NCBI RefSeq assembly: GCF_009932555.1
Contig: NZ_BLJO01000006.1
Span: 556,448-620,447, forward strand
Direction of reading: 5' to 3'
DNA: 64,000 bases
From: Steroidobacter agaridevorans
GTDB taxonomy: Bacteria; Pseudomonadota; Gammaproteobacteria; Steroidobacterales; Steroidobacteraceae
Part shown: positions 55,759-64,000 of the stretch, piece after piece
Layout of the letters: every line of letters begins with the position of its first letter
How positions within the stretch are numbered: position 1 is the stretch's first letter
Program-made: the position numbers and the translations under genes
Notes under the pieces: generated by a model
Seen by the model: the letters and a program-made list of their open reading frames with translations, nothing else
What the model was told of the DNA's origin: nothing
The model's database searches: none

Positions 55759-57960
55759 ATGTTGTTCTCAAGCGTGCAACGGTCTGCCGCGGGACTGGTC
55801 CTGACCTTGGCCGCGCTGGCCGGGTTCGGCCAGGCTGCCTGGGCGCAGTCCACCAATCGACTGGAAAGCATCCAGGCGCAGGCCACAGCCGGAAACAAAG
55901 TGGAGCTCACGCTCCGCCTGGCCGAGAGCGCGCCCACACCGCTCACGTTCACGGTCGACAATCCGGCGCGCATCGCGCTCGATCTGCCTGCCACGTCGGT
56001 TGCGATGACCTCGCGCCGAGTCGACGTGAAACAAGGCGTGCTCGACACGGTCAACGTCGCCGAAGCGAATGGCCGCACCCGCGTGGTGCTCAACGTCGAC
56101 TCGCTGGTGCCGTACGAAACCCGCGTTCAGGGCAACACCATCGTGGTGTCGCTCGCCTCTGCCGGCACCGGCCGCTCGCTGCAGTCGAGCGCGCAGCCCG
56201 GCGGCCTCGCCGCAGCCGCTCAGCGTCCAGCCAGCGCCGCCACGGTGTCCGGCGTACGCAGCGTCAACAACATCGACTTCCGCCGCGGCGGTGACGGCTC
56301 GGCCCGCATCATCGTCGAGCTGACCGACTCCAAGGTGCCGGCCGACCTGCGCCAGGAAGGCGGCAAGATCGTCGTGAACTTCGCCAAGACCGCGATCCCC
56401 GAAAACCTGTTGCAGCGGCTGGACGTGGTCGACTTCGCCACGCCGGTGAGCAGCGTCGACGCCCTGCGCGTCGGCGATGGCACCCGCCTGGTGATCTCGG
56501 CTTCCGGCGACTACGAGCAGCTCGCTTATCAGTCCGACAACGTCTACACCATCGAAGTGAAGCCGGTCGTGAAGCTGCCGCCCGAGCTGCGCGAAAAGAA
56601 GGAATACGTCGGCGAGCGCCTGACGCTGAACTTCCAGGACATCGAAACCCGCGCCGTGCTGCAGCTGTTGGCCGACACGAGTGGCCAGAACATGGTGATC
56701 AGCGACTCGGTCGCCGGTAACGTGACGCTGCGTCTGCAGAGCGTGCCTTGGGATCAGGCGCTCGACGTGGTGATGCGCACCAAGGGCCTCGACTCCCGTC
56801 AGGAAGGCAATGTCATCTTCATCGCGCCGGCCAACGAAATCGCCGCCCGCGAAAAAGAACTGCTGACGGCGCGCAAGGAAGCTCAGGAGCTTTCGCCGCT
56901 GCGCACCGAGTACCTGCAGGTGAACTACGCCAAGGCTTCCGACCTCGCCACGCTGATCAAGTCGGGCGCCGGCTCGCTGATTTCCGAGCGCGGCAGCGTC
57001 GCGATCGACGAGCGCACCAACACCCTGCTGCTGCAGGACACGTCCGAGCGCCTGGCGGACATCCGCCGCCTGGTGTCGACGCTCGATATCCCGGTCAAGC
57101 AGGTGATGATCGAAGCGCGCATCGTGATCGTCAGCGACGATTACAGCCGCGACCTCGGCGTGCGCTTCGGCGCCAACGTTGCCTTCCAGCCGGGCGGCAG
57201 CGACGGACTGGGCTTGCTCGGCGGTCCGCTGAACACCGAAGAACAGATCGGCATCAGCCCGTATCCGGTCGTGGCCGACGAGGATGGCAATCCGATCGGT
57301 ACGCCGACCAACGGCAGCAACGGCCAGCTCGGCGGCTTCGGCCTGCCCGAGGCGGCGGCGGATCGTTACCTGGTGAACCTGCCGGCTGCTAACGCGGCGG
57401 GCCGGCTGGCGCTGGCCCTGATCGACTCCGACTACCTGGTCGACCTGGAGCTGTCGGCGGCACAGGCTGAAGGCCGCGGCGAGATCATCTCCTCGCCCCG
57501 TCTGATCACGGCCAACCAGCGTGAAGCCACGATCGAGCAGGGCGTGGAAATTCCCTACCAGGAATCTTCGTCCAGCGGCGCCACGACCACTCAGTTCAAG
57601 AAGGCCGTGCTGAGCCTCAAGGTGACGCCGCAGATCACTCCGGACAACCGAGTGATCCTCGACCTCACCGTGTCCAAGGACAGCGTCGGTCAGCTGGTCG
57701 CCAGCGCCACCGGCGGCTTCGTGCCCTCGATCGACACCCGCGAGATCGTGACTCAGGTGCTGGTCAACGACGGCCAGACCGTCGTGCTCGGCGGCATCCT
57801 GGAAACCGAACGTCGCGAAGCCGAGGTCAAGGTGCCGTACCTGGGCGACATCCCGGTCGTTGGACGCCTGTTCAAGAACAACACGACCACGGACAACAAG
57901 GACGAGCTGCTGATCTTCGTGACCCCGCGCATCCTGCGCGAAGGCTCCAGCCTGTACTGA
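55759..57960 (+). CDS. pilQ: PilQ: type IVa pilus secretin
   Basis: The ATG at 55759 with an AGGGAG site is preferred to 55735. The 733-aa protein has a signal peptide (GLVLTLAALAGFGQAAWA), two AMIN domains (residues ~30-130 and ~165-270), a secretin/TonB short N-terminal domain (LNFQDIETRAVLQLLADTSG), an NolW-like domain and the secretin core ending VPYLGDIPVVGRLFK and ELLIFVTPRIL. All family parts are present. Confidence 0.96.
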   Translation: MLFSSVQRSAAGLVLTLAALAGFGQAAWAQSTNRLESIQAQATAGNKVELTLRLAESAPTPLTFTVDNPARIALDLPATSVAMTSRRVDVKQGVLDTVNVAEANGRTRVVLNVDSLVPYETRVQGNTIVVSLASAGTGRSLQSSAQPGGLAAAAQRPASAATVSGVRSVNNIDFRRGGDGSARIIVELTDSKVPADLRQEGGKIVVNFAKTAIPENLLQRLDVVDFATPVSSVDALRVGDGTRLVISASGDYEQLAYQSDNVYTIEVKPVVKLPPELREKKEYVGERLTLNFQDIETRAVLQLLADTSGQNMVISDSVAGNVTLRLQSVPWDQALDVVMRTKGLDSRQEGNVIFIAPANEIAAREKELLTARKEAQELSPLRTEYLQVNYAKASDLATLIKSGAGSLISERGSVAIDERTNTLLLQDTSERLADIRRLVSTLDIPVKQVMIEARIVIVSDDYSRDLGVRFGANVAFQPGGSDGLGLLGGPLNTEEQIGISPYPVVADEDGNPIGTPTNGSNGQLGGFGLPEAAADRYLVNLPAANAAGRLALALIDSDYLVDLELSAAQAEGRGEIISSPRLITANQREATIEQGVEIPYQESSSSGATTTQFKKAVLSLKVTPQITPDNRVILDLTVSKDSVGQLVASATGGFVPSIDTREIVTQVLVNDGQTVVLGGILETERREAEVKVPYLGDIPVVGRLFKNNTTTDNKDELLIFVTPRILREGSSLY

Positions 57961-57973
57961 TCAGCTGATCTGT

Positions 57974-58044
57974 AGCCCGCGCCGCGGGCTGCATCGGACT
58001 TACGACCTTCAGGCCGCTCCAAACCCGGAGCGGCCTGTTTCGTT
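57974..58044 (+). terminator. Terminator region after pilQ
   Basis: A small AGCCCGC / GCGGGCT hairpin (57974-57990) is followed by a perfect 11-bp stem CAGGCCGCTCC / GGAGCGGCCTG around AAACCC (58010-58037) and TTTCGTTTAT, a good intrinsic terminator that separates pilQ from aroK. Confidence 0.75.
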
Positions 58045-58061
58045 TATAGTCCGGCCTTGCC

Positions 58062-58610
58062 ATGACCTCCGAACCGACCAAGCCGGCGCGCGGCAATAAC
58101 GTCTTCCTGATCGGCCCGATGGGCTCGGGCAAGACCGCCGTGGGCAAGCAGCTCGCGCGCCTGCTGCATCTCCACTTCTACGACAGCGACGCCGAAATCG
58201 AGCATCGCTGCGGCGTCGATATTCCCTATATCTTCGAGAAGGAAGGCGAGACCGGCTTTCGCGAGCGCGAGCGCGAAGTGATCGACTCGCTCACGCAGAT
58301 GCAGGATGTGATCGTGGCCACCGGCGGCGGCGCTGTCTTGTCGCCGTACAACCGCGAGCACCTCGCGAGCCGCGGCCGCGTGGTGTATTTACAGACCAGC
58401 GTCGATCAGCAGTTGGAGCGCACCCGGCACGGCCGCCAGCGCCCGCTGCTGTACACCGAAAATCCAGAGCGCAAGCTGCGCGAGCTGATGACCTTCCGCG
58501 CTCCGCTGTACGAATCCATCGCCGCCGTCGTGGTGTGCACCGATGGCCGGCAGGTGCGAGCGGTGGCCGACGAGGTCGTGCAGCGTTTGCAGGAGCTGTC
58601 CCCAGCATGA
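58062..58610 (+). CDS. aroK: Shikimate kinase
   Basis: The 182-aa protein has the P-loop [14 protein letters not shown], the shikimate-binding [20 protein letters not shown] and ATGGGAV, and the lid Arg in RQRPLL. It phosphorylates shikimate in the aromatic amino acid pathway. It overlaps aroB by 4 bases. Confidence 0.96.
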   Translation: MTSEPTKPARGNNVFLIGPMGSGKTAVGKQLARLLHLHFYDSDAEIEHRCGVDIPYIFEKEGETGFREREREVIDSLTQMQDVIVATGGGAVLSPYNREHLASRGRVVYLQTSVDQQLERTRHGRQRPLLYTENPERKLRELMTFRAPLYESIAAVVVCTDGRQVRAVADEVVQRLQELSPA

Positions 58611-59707
58611 GCCACCAACCGCACGAACGGGTCGACATCGCGCTCGGCGAGCGCAGCTATCCCATCCTGATCGGGCCGCACCTGCTCGAGGACGACGAGT
58701 TGTTGAGCGAGCACATTGCCGCCCGCAACCTGCTCATCGTCACCAACGAAACCATCGCGCCGCTGTATCTGCGGCCGCTGCAAACGGCGCTCAAACAGCA
58801 GCGCACGGCGGCGGTCGTGCTGCCGGATGGCGAGCAATACAAAACGCTGGACACGCTGTCGCGAATCTTCGATGCGCTGGTGAGCGAGCGCATGAATCGC
58901 GACGCCGCCGTGGTCGCGCTCGGCGGCGGCGTCATTGGCGACATGGCGGGATTCGCCGCTGCCTGTTATCAGCGCGGCATCGATTACATCCAGGTGCCCA
59001 CGACGCTGCTCGCGCAGGTGGATTCGTCGGTCGGCGGCAAGACTGCCGTCAATCATCCGAGCGCAAAGAACATGATCGGCGCATTCCATCAGCCGCGCTG
59101 TGTGATTGCCGACACCGCGACGCTCCACACGCTGCCCGAGCGGGAGTTTGCCGCCGGCATCGCCGAGATCGTGAAGTACGGTTTGATCTACGATCCGGCG
59201 TTCTTTGTATGGCTCGAAGAGCATGCCGAGGCTTTGTTGAAACGGCTCGACAGTGCCGTCATCTACGCCGTGCGCCGCTCTTGTGAGATCAAAGCCGAAG
59301 TCGTCGGCATCGACGAGCGCGAGCACGGCTTGCGCGCCATTCTGAATCTGGGCCATACGTTCGGTCATGCCATCGAGACTGCCTCGGGCTACGGCAATTG
59401 GCTGCACGGCGAAGCGGTCGCCGCAGGCATGGTGATGGCAGCGGATTTGTCCGAGCGGCTGGGCTGGCTGCCGGGCGCCGACAAACAACGCGCGATCGCT
59501 TTGCTGAAGCGATTCAATCTGCCCGTCGATCCGCCACGCATTGGCGCCGAGCGTGCTCGCGAGCTGATGGGGCTCGATAAGAAAGTGCTCGACGGCAAGT
59601 TGCGCCTGGTGCTGTTGCGAAGCCTCGGCAAGGCGGACGTCGTCAGCGACTATTCCGGCGAAGCGTTCGCCGCCACGATGCGAACGCATTTCGACACCGC
59701 TGCATGA
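58607..59707 (+). CDS. aroB: 3-dehydroquinate synthase
   Basis: The 366-aa protein starts at 58607 (ATGA overlap). It has the NAD-binding [35 protein letters not shown] and the metal His region [13 protein letters not shown]. It makes 3-dehydroquinate from DAHP. aroKB after pilQ is the standard gammaproteobacterial order. Confidence 0.96.
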   Translation: MSHQPHERVDIALGERSYPILIGPHLLEDDELLSEHIAARNLLIVTNETIAPLYLRPLQTALKQQRTAAVVLPDGEQYKTLDTLSRIFDALVSERMNRDAAVVALGGGVIGDMAGFAAACYQRGIDYIQVPTTLLAQVDSSVGGKTAVNHPSAKNMIGAFHQPRCVIADTATLHTLPEREFAAGIAEIVKYGLIYDPAFFVWLEEHAEALLKRLDSAVIYAVRRSCEIKAEVVGIDEREHGLRAILNLGHTFGHAIETASGYGNWLHGEAVAAGMVMAADLSERLGWLPGADKQRAIALLKRFNLPVDPPRIGAERARELMGLDKKVLDGKLRLVLLRSLGKADVVSDYSGEAFAATMRTHFDTAA

Positions 59708-60867
59708 GCGCCGCGCCCTCGCCGCTCGCCCCCTACGCCTCCTGCGACACCCGCTCGAAGGGTCGTCAGTATCCGGAGGAAGCGCCGCGTTACCGCAGCG
59801 AGTATCAGCGGGATCGCGATCGCATCGTGCATTCCACGGCGTTCCGACGCCTGGTTTATAAAACCCAGGTTTTCGTCAATCACGAAGGCGATCTGTTTCG
59901 TACGCGTCTGACGCATTCCATCGAGGTCGCGCAGATCGCCCGCACCATCGCGCGAGCGCTGCGCCTCAACGAAACTCTAAGCGAGGCCATTTGTCTCGCT
60001 CACGACCTCGGCCACACGCCGTTCGGCCACGCCGGGCAGGACGCGCTCAATGCCTGCATGCGAGATTACGGTGGGTTCGAGCACAACCTGCAGTCGCTGC
60101 GTGTCGTCGACGAGCTCGAAGAGCACTACGCCGCCTTCGCTGGATTGAACCTCACCTTCGAGACGCGCGAAGGCATTCTCAAGCACTGCTCGCTGAACAA
60201 TGCGCGCAAGCTCGGCGAGTTGGGCGAACGTTTCATCCAGCGCCGCCAGCCGACGCTCGAGGCGCAGATCGCCAATCTGGCCGACGAGATCGCGTACAAC
60301 AATCACGATCTCGACGACGGCCTGCGCGCCGGCCTCATCAGCGTCGACGAATTGAGACAAGTGCCGCTGTTCCGACGGCAGTACGACGTTGTGATGGCGG
60401 CTTATCCGGCGTTGAACGGCCGGCGGCTGGTCCACGAAGTCATCCGTCGCATGATCGCGTACGTCGTGACGGATCTGATCGAAAACACCGCCGCCCAATT
60501 ACGCGCCGCCGCCCCAGCCGACGTCGAAGCGGTGCGCGCCGCGCCCGCCGCGTTGGTTAAATTCAGCGAGCCGGTGCAGGCCGAACATCTCGAGCTCAAG
60601 CGCTACCTGCTCCAGCACGTGTACCGCCACTATCGCGTCCTGCGCATGACCAACAAAGCAGACGCAGTCGTCAGCAGCCTGTTCCAAACGTTCTTCACCC
60701 GCCCCGAGCTGCTGCCTACCGAGCATCAGCAAATCGCCACCCAGATGGAAGCCCAATCCGGCGAACCCGGCCGCGCCCGCGCGGTCGCCGACTACATCGC
60801 CGGCATGACCGACCGCTACGCCATCGTCGAACACGAACGCCTCTTCGATCCGGCCAAGCGCAGTTGA
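59704..60867 (+). CDS. Deoxyguanosinetriphosphate triphosphohydrolase-like protein
   Basis: The 387-aa protein overlaps aroB by 4 bases. It has the HD-domain motifs [30 protein letters not shown] and [18 protein letters not shown], and the DEIAYNNHD Asp. It belongs to the short dGTPase-like clade that hydrolyses dNTPs to nucleosides and triphosphate. Its place after aroB is common in proteobacteria and favours a housekeeping role in dNTP balance, though it adjoins a nucleotide-depleting defence gene. Confidence 0.9.
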   Translation: MSAAPSPLAPYASCDTRSKGRQYPEEAPRYRSEYQRDRDRIVHSTAFRRLVYKTQVFVNHEGDLFRTRLTHSIEVAQIARTIARALRLNETLSEAICLAHDLGHTPFGHAGQDALNACMRDYGGFEHNLQSLRVVDELEEHYAAFAGLNLTFETREGILKHCSLNNARKLGELGERFIQRRQPTLEAQIANLADEIAYNNHDLDDGLRAGLISVDELRQVPLFRRQYDVVMAAYPALNGRRLVHEVIRRMIAYVVTDLIENTAAQLRAAAPADVEAVRAAPAALVKFSEPVQAEHLELKRYLLQHVYRHYRVLRMTNKADAVVSSLFQTFFTRPELLPTEHQQIATQMEAQSGEPGRARAVADYIAGMTDRYAIVEHERLFDPAKRS

Positions 60868-61024
60868 CGTTCGCCGCGCTGTTGCCGCGTAACCCTTGCC
60901 GCGGCGAATGTTCCGCCGCTCATGCGCGGAGCGTGAGCATTACATCCGAATAAATAAGCGCTCAGAGACCGCTTTCCAGGGGTAGGCTGACCTGTAAGCA
61001 CGATCAAGCAGAGTAGTCATCCGC

Positions 61025-61038
61025 AAGCAGATCTGCTT
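61025..61038. promoter_or_regulatory. 14-bp palindrome at the deaminase translation start
   Basis: AAGCAGATCTGCTT is a perfect palindrome ending 3 bases before the deaminase ATG, exactly where a Shine-Dalgarno site should be; none is otherwise visible. It could be an operator or an RNA structure that limits translation. Confidence 0.45.
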
Positions 61039-61041
61039 CTC

Positions 61042-62592
61042 ATGAGCCAGTTATCCGCTCTCTCAGGCCCAGAATTGGTATTCGGTTTGGTAGGCGCCGT
61101 GGGCTCCGATCTGCAAGCCGTGACACGCACGCTCACTTCCGAACTCGAGCGCGTGCGTTACACGGTTGAAGAAATACACGTCAGCTCCTTGCTTCATCAG
61201 CTCGAGCCCTATGTGCGCCTGGGTAATGGTGGGTTTGAATCCGAATTTCAACGAATCCGGGAGTACATGAAGGCTGGGACTGAGTTGCGCAATAGAACAA
61301 ACGCCGGAGAGGTCATGGCATTGCTCGCCATCTCCGCAATCAATCGACGCAGGCGAGCGCTGCAGTCCAGTAGATCACAACCCGACGGGGCGATGCGACC
61401 GCTGCAGAGAATGGCCTTTGTAATTCGTTCGTTGAAACACCCGGACGAAATTCTAGTGCTCCGCCACGTCTATGGAAGAGCCTTCAATGTCATTTCCACC
61501 TACTCGCCTCGGCAGGATCGTGTCGAAAAGCTGGCCTCGACGATCGCGGAGTCGCGAGGCGAAACGTACGTCGATGGCTTTCGAGCGCAGGCGGAACATC
61601 TGATCGAGATCGATGAGCAGGAACAGAGCAAGCTCGGCCAGAGTGTTCGGGAATCGTTCCCTCGCGGAGACTTCTTCGTGGACGCAAGTTCACGGGAGCG
61701 AATGCAGGATAGTCTGGCGCGCTATGTTCGTCTTCTGTTTGGTCATCCATTCGAAACGCCGACACGAGATGAGTTCGCAATGTTCCACGCGTATGCGGCT
61801 GCGCTTCGCTCCGCGGATTTGGGGCGGCAGGTCGGAGTTGCCATTACCAACAGAGATGGCAGTATTCTGGCCGTTGGGTGCAACGATGTGCCAAAGGTCG
61901 GCGGCGGATTGTACTGGAACGGCGAGAGTCCAGATCACCGTGACTTCGTCAAAGGCTTCGACAGCACTAGCAAGTTCAAACGTCGCTTGCTGAAGCAAGC
62001 ACTTTCGCGGCTACGCGAGGCCGGATGGATGCCGCCGGACGGTTCGCAGGAAGACGCAGACTCCTTGATCGCCGCGGGCACGCTGAACGGCACACACATT
62101 CAGAACCTGTTGGAATTCGGTCGTTCCGTGCATGCTGAGATGTCGGCCTTGTCCGAGGCGGCGCACCGCGGCATCGCGGTAGAGGGCGCGAGCATGTACA
62201 GCACAACGTTTCCCTGTCACTTGTGCGCCAGGCACATCATTTCTGCCGGGATTCGTCGCGTAGTGTATGTCGAGCCCTATCCTAAGAGCCTCGCGCGTGA
62301 GCTATACGAGGACATGATTGACGTCGACCCGCGCGCGAGGCGAACGGACCGAGTTACGTTCGAGCCGTTTGTCGGCGTTGCGCCAAGCATTTATACGGAG
62401 ATGTTTCGCGCGACTGAACGGAAGGACGGTCAAGGCTGCGCGACGACATGGATCGAAGGGAAGGCAGAGGCCAGGCTCAAGCGGTTCGTACCCTCGTATT
62501 TGTTGATCGAAGATTCGGTGCTTGCTAATGTCCTGCCCGCCACGCTCGTCCGGGGCAATATTTCTCGAGTGGAGGAAACCTCGAATGATTAA
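61042..62592 (+). CDS. Anti-phage dCTP deaminase, AvcD-like
   Basis: The 516-aa protein combines an N-terminal P-loop kinase-like domain (FGLVGAVGSD at residues ~14-23) with a C-terminal cytidine/dCMP-deaminase domain carrying the zinc site SVHAEMSALSEA and TTFPCHLCARHI. This two-domain plan and length match AvcD, which depletes dCTP/dCMP on phage infection and in Vibrio is held in check by the AvcI RNA encoded just upstream. The 174-bp leader here could contain an equivalent RNA. The gene appears less GC-rich than its neighbours and sits between housekeeping genes, which suggests transfer. Confidence 0.85.
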   Translation: MSQLSALSGPELVFGLVGAVGSDLQAVTRTLTSELERVRYTVEEIHVSSLLHQLEPYVRLGNGGFESEFQRIREYMKAGTELRNRTNAGEVMALLAISAINRRRRALQSSRSQPDGAMRPLQRMAFVIRSLKHPDEILVLRHVYGRAFNVISTYSPRQDRVEKLASTIAESRGETYVDGFRAQAEHLIEIDEQEQSKLGQSVRESFPRGDFFVDASSRERMQDSLARYVRLLFGHPFETPTRDEFAMFHAYAAALRSADLGRQVGVAITNRDGSILAVGCNDVPKVGGGLYWNGESPDHRDFVKGFDSTSKFKRRLLKQALSRLREAGWMPPDGSQEDADSLIAAGTLNGTHIQNLLEFGRSVHAEMSALSEAAHRGIAVEGASMYSTTFPCHLCARHIISAGIRRVVYVEPYPKSLARELYEDMIDVDPRARRTDRVTFEPFVGVAPSIYTEMFRATERKDGQGCATTWIEGKAEARLKRFVPSYLLIEDSVLANVLPATLVRGNISRVEETSND

Positions 62593-62773
62593 GCCCGTTA
62601 AAGGTTCCGACCTCGAGGAGCAGATTGAGCTTGCTCGTCAAAGAATCGAGCGTTGGCCGCAGTGGCTCAAGGATGCCGCCGGCATGGGCGGCAAAGACGA
62701 CGTTGAGTCGTCCTCTTCCGAGAAGCTGCCCGACGGCAGGATTCGGCTGTCGCCGGGTGATTTCATCGATTGA
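62585..62773 (+). CDS. Small protein coupled to the AvcD-like deaminase (62 aa)
   Basis: A start at 62585 with GGAGG ~10 bases upstream overlaps the deaminase end by 8 bases. The peptide has a helical segment EEQIELARQRIERWPQWLKD and a polar C-terminal part (SSSSEKLPDGRIRLSPG). I have the impression that small peptides with a WPxWxK core occur next to other bacterial genes, but I cannot name a family. It may be an accessory or regulator of the deaminase. Confidence 0.6.
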   Translation: MIKPVKGSDLEEQIELARQRIERWPQWLKDAAGMGGKDDVESSSSEKLPDGRIRLSPGDFID

Positions 62774-62822
62774 GCTGATCCGCTCGTTTCTGATCCGCGC
62801 TGGCAGGGCGCAAGTGCTAAAT

Positions 62823-62843
62823 TACCAGTCATCATGACTGGTA
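62823..62843. promoter_or_regulatory. 21-bp palindrome covering the hemE start codon
   Basis: TACCAGTCAT and ATGACTGGTA are exact inverted copies around one central C. The right arm begins with the hemE ATG. The form resembles a dimeric repressor operator. No ribosome site is visible, and TAAATT at 62818-62823 would suit a -10 box for a nearly leaderless transcript. Confidence 0.55.
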
Positions 62844-63919
62844 CATCCAAACCCACCCCAAAGAACGACCTGCTCCTTCGCGCGCTGTTGCGGCAGCCGG
62901 TGGAGCGCACCCCCGTGTGGATGATGCGTCAGGCCGGGCGTTATCTGCCGGAGTACCGGGCGACGCGAGAGCGTGCAGGGAGTTTTCTGAAGCTGTGCAT
63001 GACGCCGGAGTTGGCGTGCGAAGTGACGTTGCAGCCGCTGGAGCGTTTCCCGCTCGACGCGGCCATTCTGTTTTCCGACATCCTGACGATTCCGCACGCG
63101 CTCGGCTTGGGGCTGCAGTTCGAGACGGGCGAAGGGCCGCGTATCGAACGGCCGGTGCGGTCGAAGGCGGATGTGGAGAAGCTGGGCGTTCCGGATCCGC
63201 ATGTCGAGCTGCGCTATGTGATGGATGCAGTGAGCTTGATTCGAAAGGAATTGAACGGCCGCGTACCGCTAATTGGTTTTGCGGGCAGTCCGTGGACCGT
63301 GGGCACGTATATCGTCGAGGGTGGCAGCTCGCGTGAGTTCTCTCGTATCAAGACGATGATGTACAACGAGCCCGCCACTTTGCGGGCGTTGTTACAACTG
63401 CTCGCGGATTCCACTCGCGCTTATCTCAACGCGCAGATCGCTGCTGGCGCACAGGCGGTGATGATTTTCGATACGTGGGGTGGCGTGCTCACGCCGGCGC
63501 AGTATCGGGAATTCTCGCTGCACTACATGCAGAGCATCGTCGATGGCCTGACGCGCGAAGCCGAAGGCCGACGCGTGCCCGTGATCCTGTTCACCAAAGG
63601 AGCGGGTGACTGGCTGAGCATCATGGCGCAGACCGGCTGCGATGCATTGGGCGTCGACTGGACGACCGATCTTGGCGACGCGCGACGCCTCGTCAACGAT
63701 CGCGTGGCGCTACAGGGCAATCTCGATCCCAACTGCCTGTACGCGGCGCCCGAGCGAATTCGTGAGGAAGTGGGACGAGTGCTCGCGAGCTACGGCAACG
63801 GCCACGGGCATGTGTTCAATCTGGGCCACGGCATCCATCCGGCGGTGCCGCCCGAGCACGCCGGCGCGATGATCGCCGCCGTGCACGAGTTGAGTCCCCA
63901 ATATCACACCCCCCGCTAA
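62834..63919 (+). CDS. hemE: Uroporphyrinogen decarboxylase
   Basis: The 361-aa protein has the family signatures [16 protein letters not shown] (residues ~28-43), [41 protein letters not shown] and NLGHGIHP. It removes four carboxyls from uroporphyrinogen III in heme synthesis. All catalytic residues I know (Arg and Asp in the RQAGRYL and SDIL motifs) are present. Confidence 0.97.
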   Translation: MTGTSKPTPKNDLLLRALLRQPVERTPVWMMRQAGRYLPEYRATRERAGSFLKLCMTPELACEVTLQPLERFPLDAAILFSDILTIPHALGLGLQFETGEGPRIERPVRSKADVEKLGVPDPHVELRYVMDAVSLIRKELNGRVPLIGFAGSPWTVGTYIVEGGSSREFSRIKTMMYNEPATLRALLQLLADSTRAYLNAQIAAGAQAVMIFDTWGGVLTPAQYREFSLHYMQSIVDGLTREAEGRRVPVILFTKGAGDWLSIMAQTGCDALGVDWTTDLGDARRLVNDRVALQGNLDPNCLYAAPERIREEVGRVLASYGNGHGHVFNLGHGIHPAVPPEHAGAMIAAVHELSPQYHTPR

Positions 63920-63931
63920 CGCGGGGGGGTG
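63907..63931 (+). terminator. Hairpin spanning the hemE stop codon
   Basis: CACCCCCCGC pairs with GCGGGGGGGTG (one bulged G) around TAAC, whose TAA is the hemE stop. No T-run follows, so it may act with Rho or protect the mRNA end. Confidence 0.45.
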
Positions 63932-64000
63932 CCCCTATGTTGTTGTCAATGGAGTTCCACCGCCGGTGGGGTGTAGAGAGTGCCGTCTCGTAGCATGGCG
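63932..64000. other. Right window end, nothing identified
   Basis: The last 69 bases contain a small CCACC / GGTGG hairpin and no supportable gene. A gene may begin just past the edge. Confidence 0.4.

Noticed and set aside
1..64000. CRISPR arrays, tRNA, rRNA and insertion sequences
   Set aside because: None were seen: no regular short repeats with spacers, no cloverleaf-like segment, no transposase frame.

Overview
The window reads as a chromosomal segment of a GC-rich Gammaproteobacterium. The order mrcA / pilMNOPQ-aroK-aroB, with gmk-yicC, rph-rdgB-hemW, mnmG and gltA nearby, is a gammaproteobacterial arrangement. The abundance of exported hydrolases and GC-rich codon use would fit a Steroidobacteraceae/Xanthomonadales-like lineage, but that finer placement is a guess. 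I see no rRNA, tRNA, CRISPR array or insertion sequence.

Layout. 1-2.3 kb: the 3' part of a type I restriction subunit (hsdR), a 58-codon ORF hooked to its end, and a small HExxH protein. 2.4-7.9 kb: exported protein, di-heme cytochrome c, ada, a Tat-exported dienelactone-hydrolase-like protein that has lost two catalytic residues, and an exported amidohydrolase. 8.1-21.2 kb: a long co-directional Tad/Flp-type locus: Flp pilin, TadG-like and TadE-like pseudopilins, a 48-aa second Flp-like peptide, CpaB, a short secretin, TadA ATPase, TadB and TadC. In its middle is a 743-aa protein with a TadE-like N-terminus carrying a prepilin cleavage motif, then a linker, a Hint autoprocessing domain and a C-terminal restriction-endonuclease-fold (Tox-REase-5-like) toxin domain. 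The next gene joins an Imm52-like immunity domain to a second, catalytically altered copy of the same toxin domain. This is the best candidate for an undescribed system: a polymorphic toxin that appears to be built as a Tad minor pilin.

21-29.7 kb: a papain-like protease/alpha-beta-hydrolase fusion, a UvrD-family helicase, a PhoD-like phosphatase overlapping an unknown gene, and an S9 peptidase. 29.8-37.8 kb: a small membrane protein, topoisomerase IB, a DUF2339/DUF3999 membrane pair, mnmG and an NfeD-like protein. 37.8-45 kb: exported proteins, gmk-yicC, a PP2C phosphatase, and rph-rdgB-hemW. Two copies of a 108-bp intergenic repeat with paired hairpins lie here. 45-45.4 kb: an AT-richer intergenic stretch with three consensus DnaA boxes, a candidate replication origin or DnaA-controlled site. 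45.4-49.6 kb: rpmE, an M48 lipoprotein protease, gltA and an unknown gene. 49.8-60.9 kb: mrcA divergent from pilMNOPQ, then aroK-aroB-dgt. 61.0-62.8 kb: an AvcD-like anti-phage dCTP deaminase with a small partner gene, followed by hemE. Perfect palindromes overlap or abut the start codons of both the deaminase and hemE.

How parts work together. The Tad genes would form one envelope-spanning machine. The type IVa PilMNOPQ proteins form a separate one. hsdR and the AvcD-like deaminase are defence genes. Everything else is mainly housekeeping. Domain names are assigned from motifs and memory of the families, with no database search.
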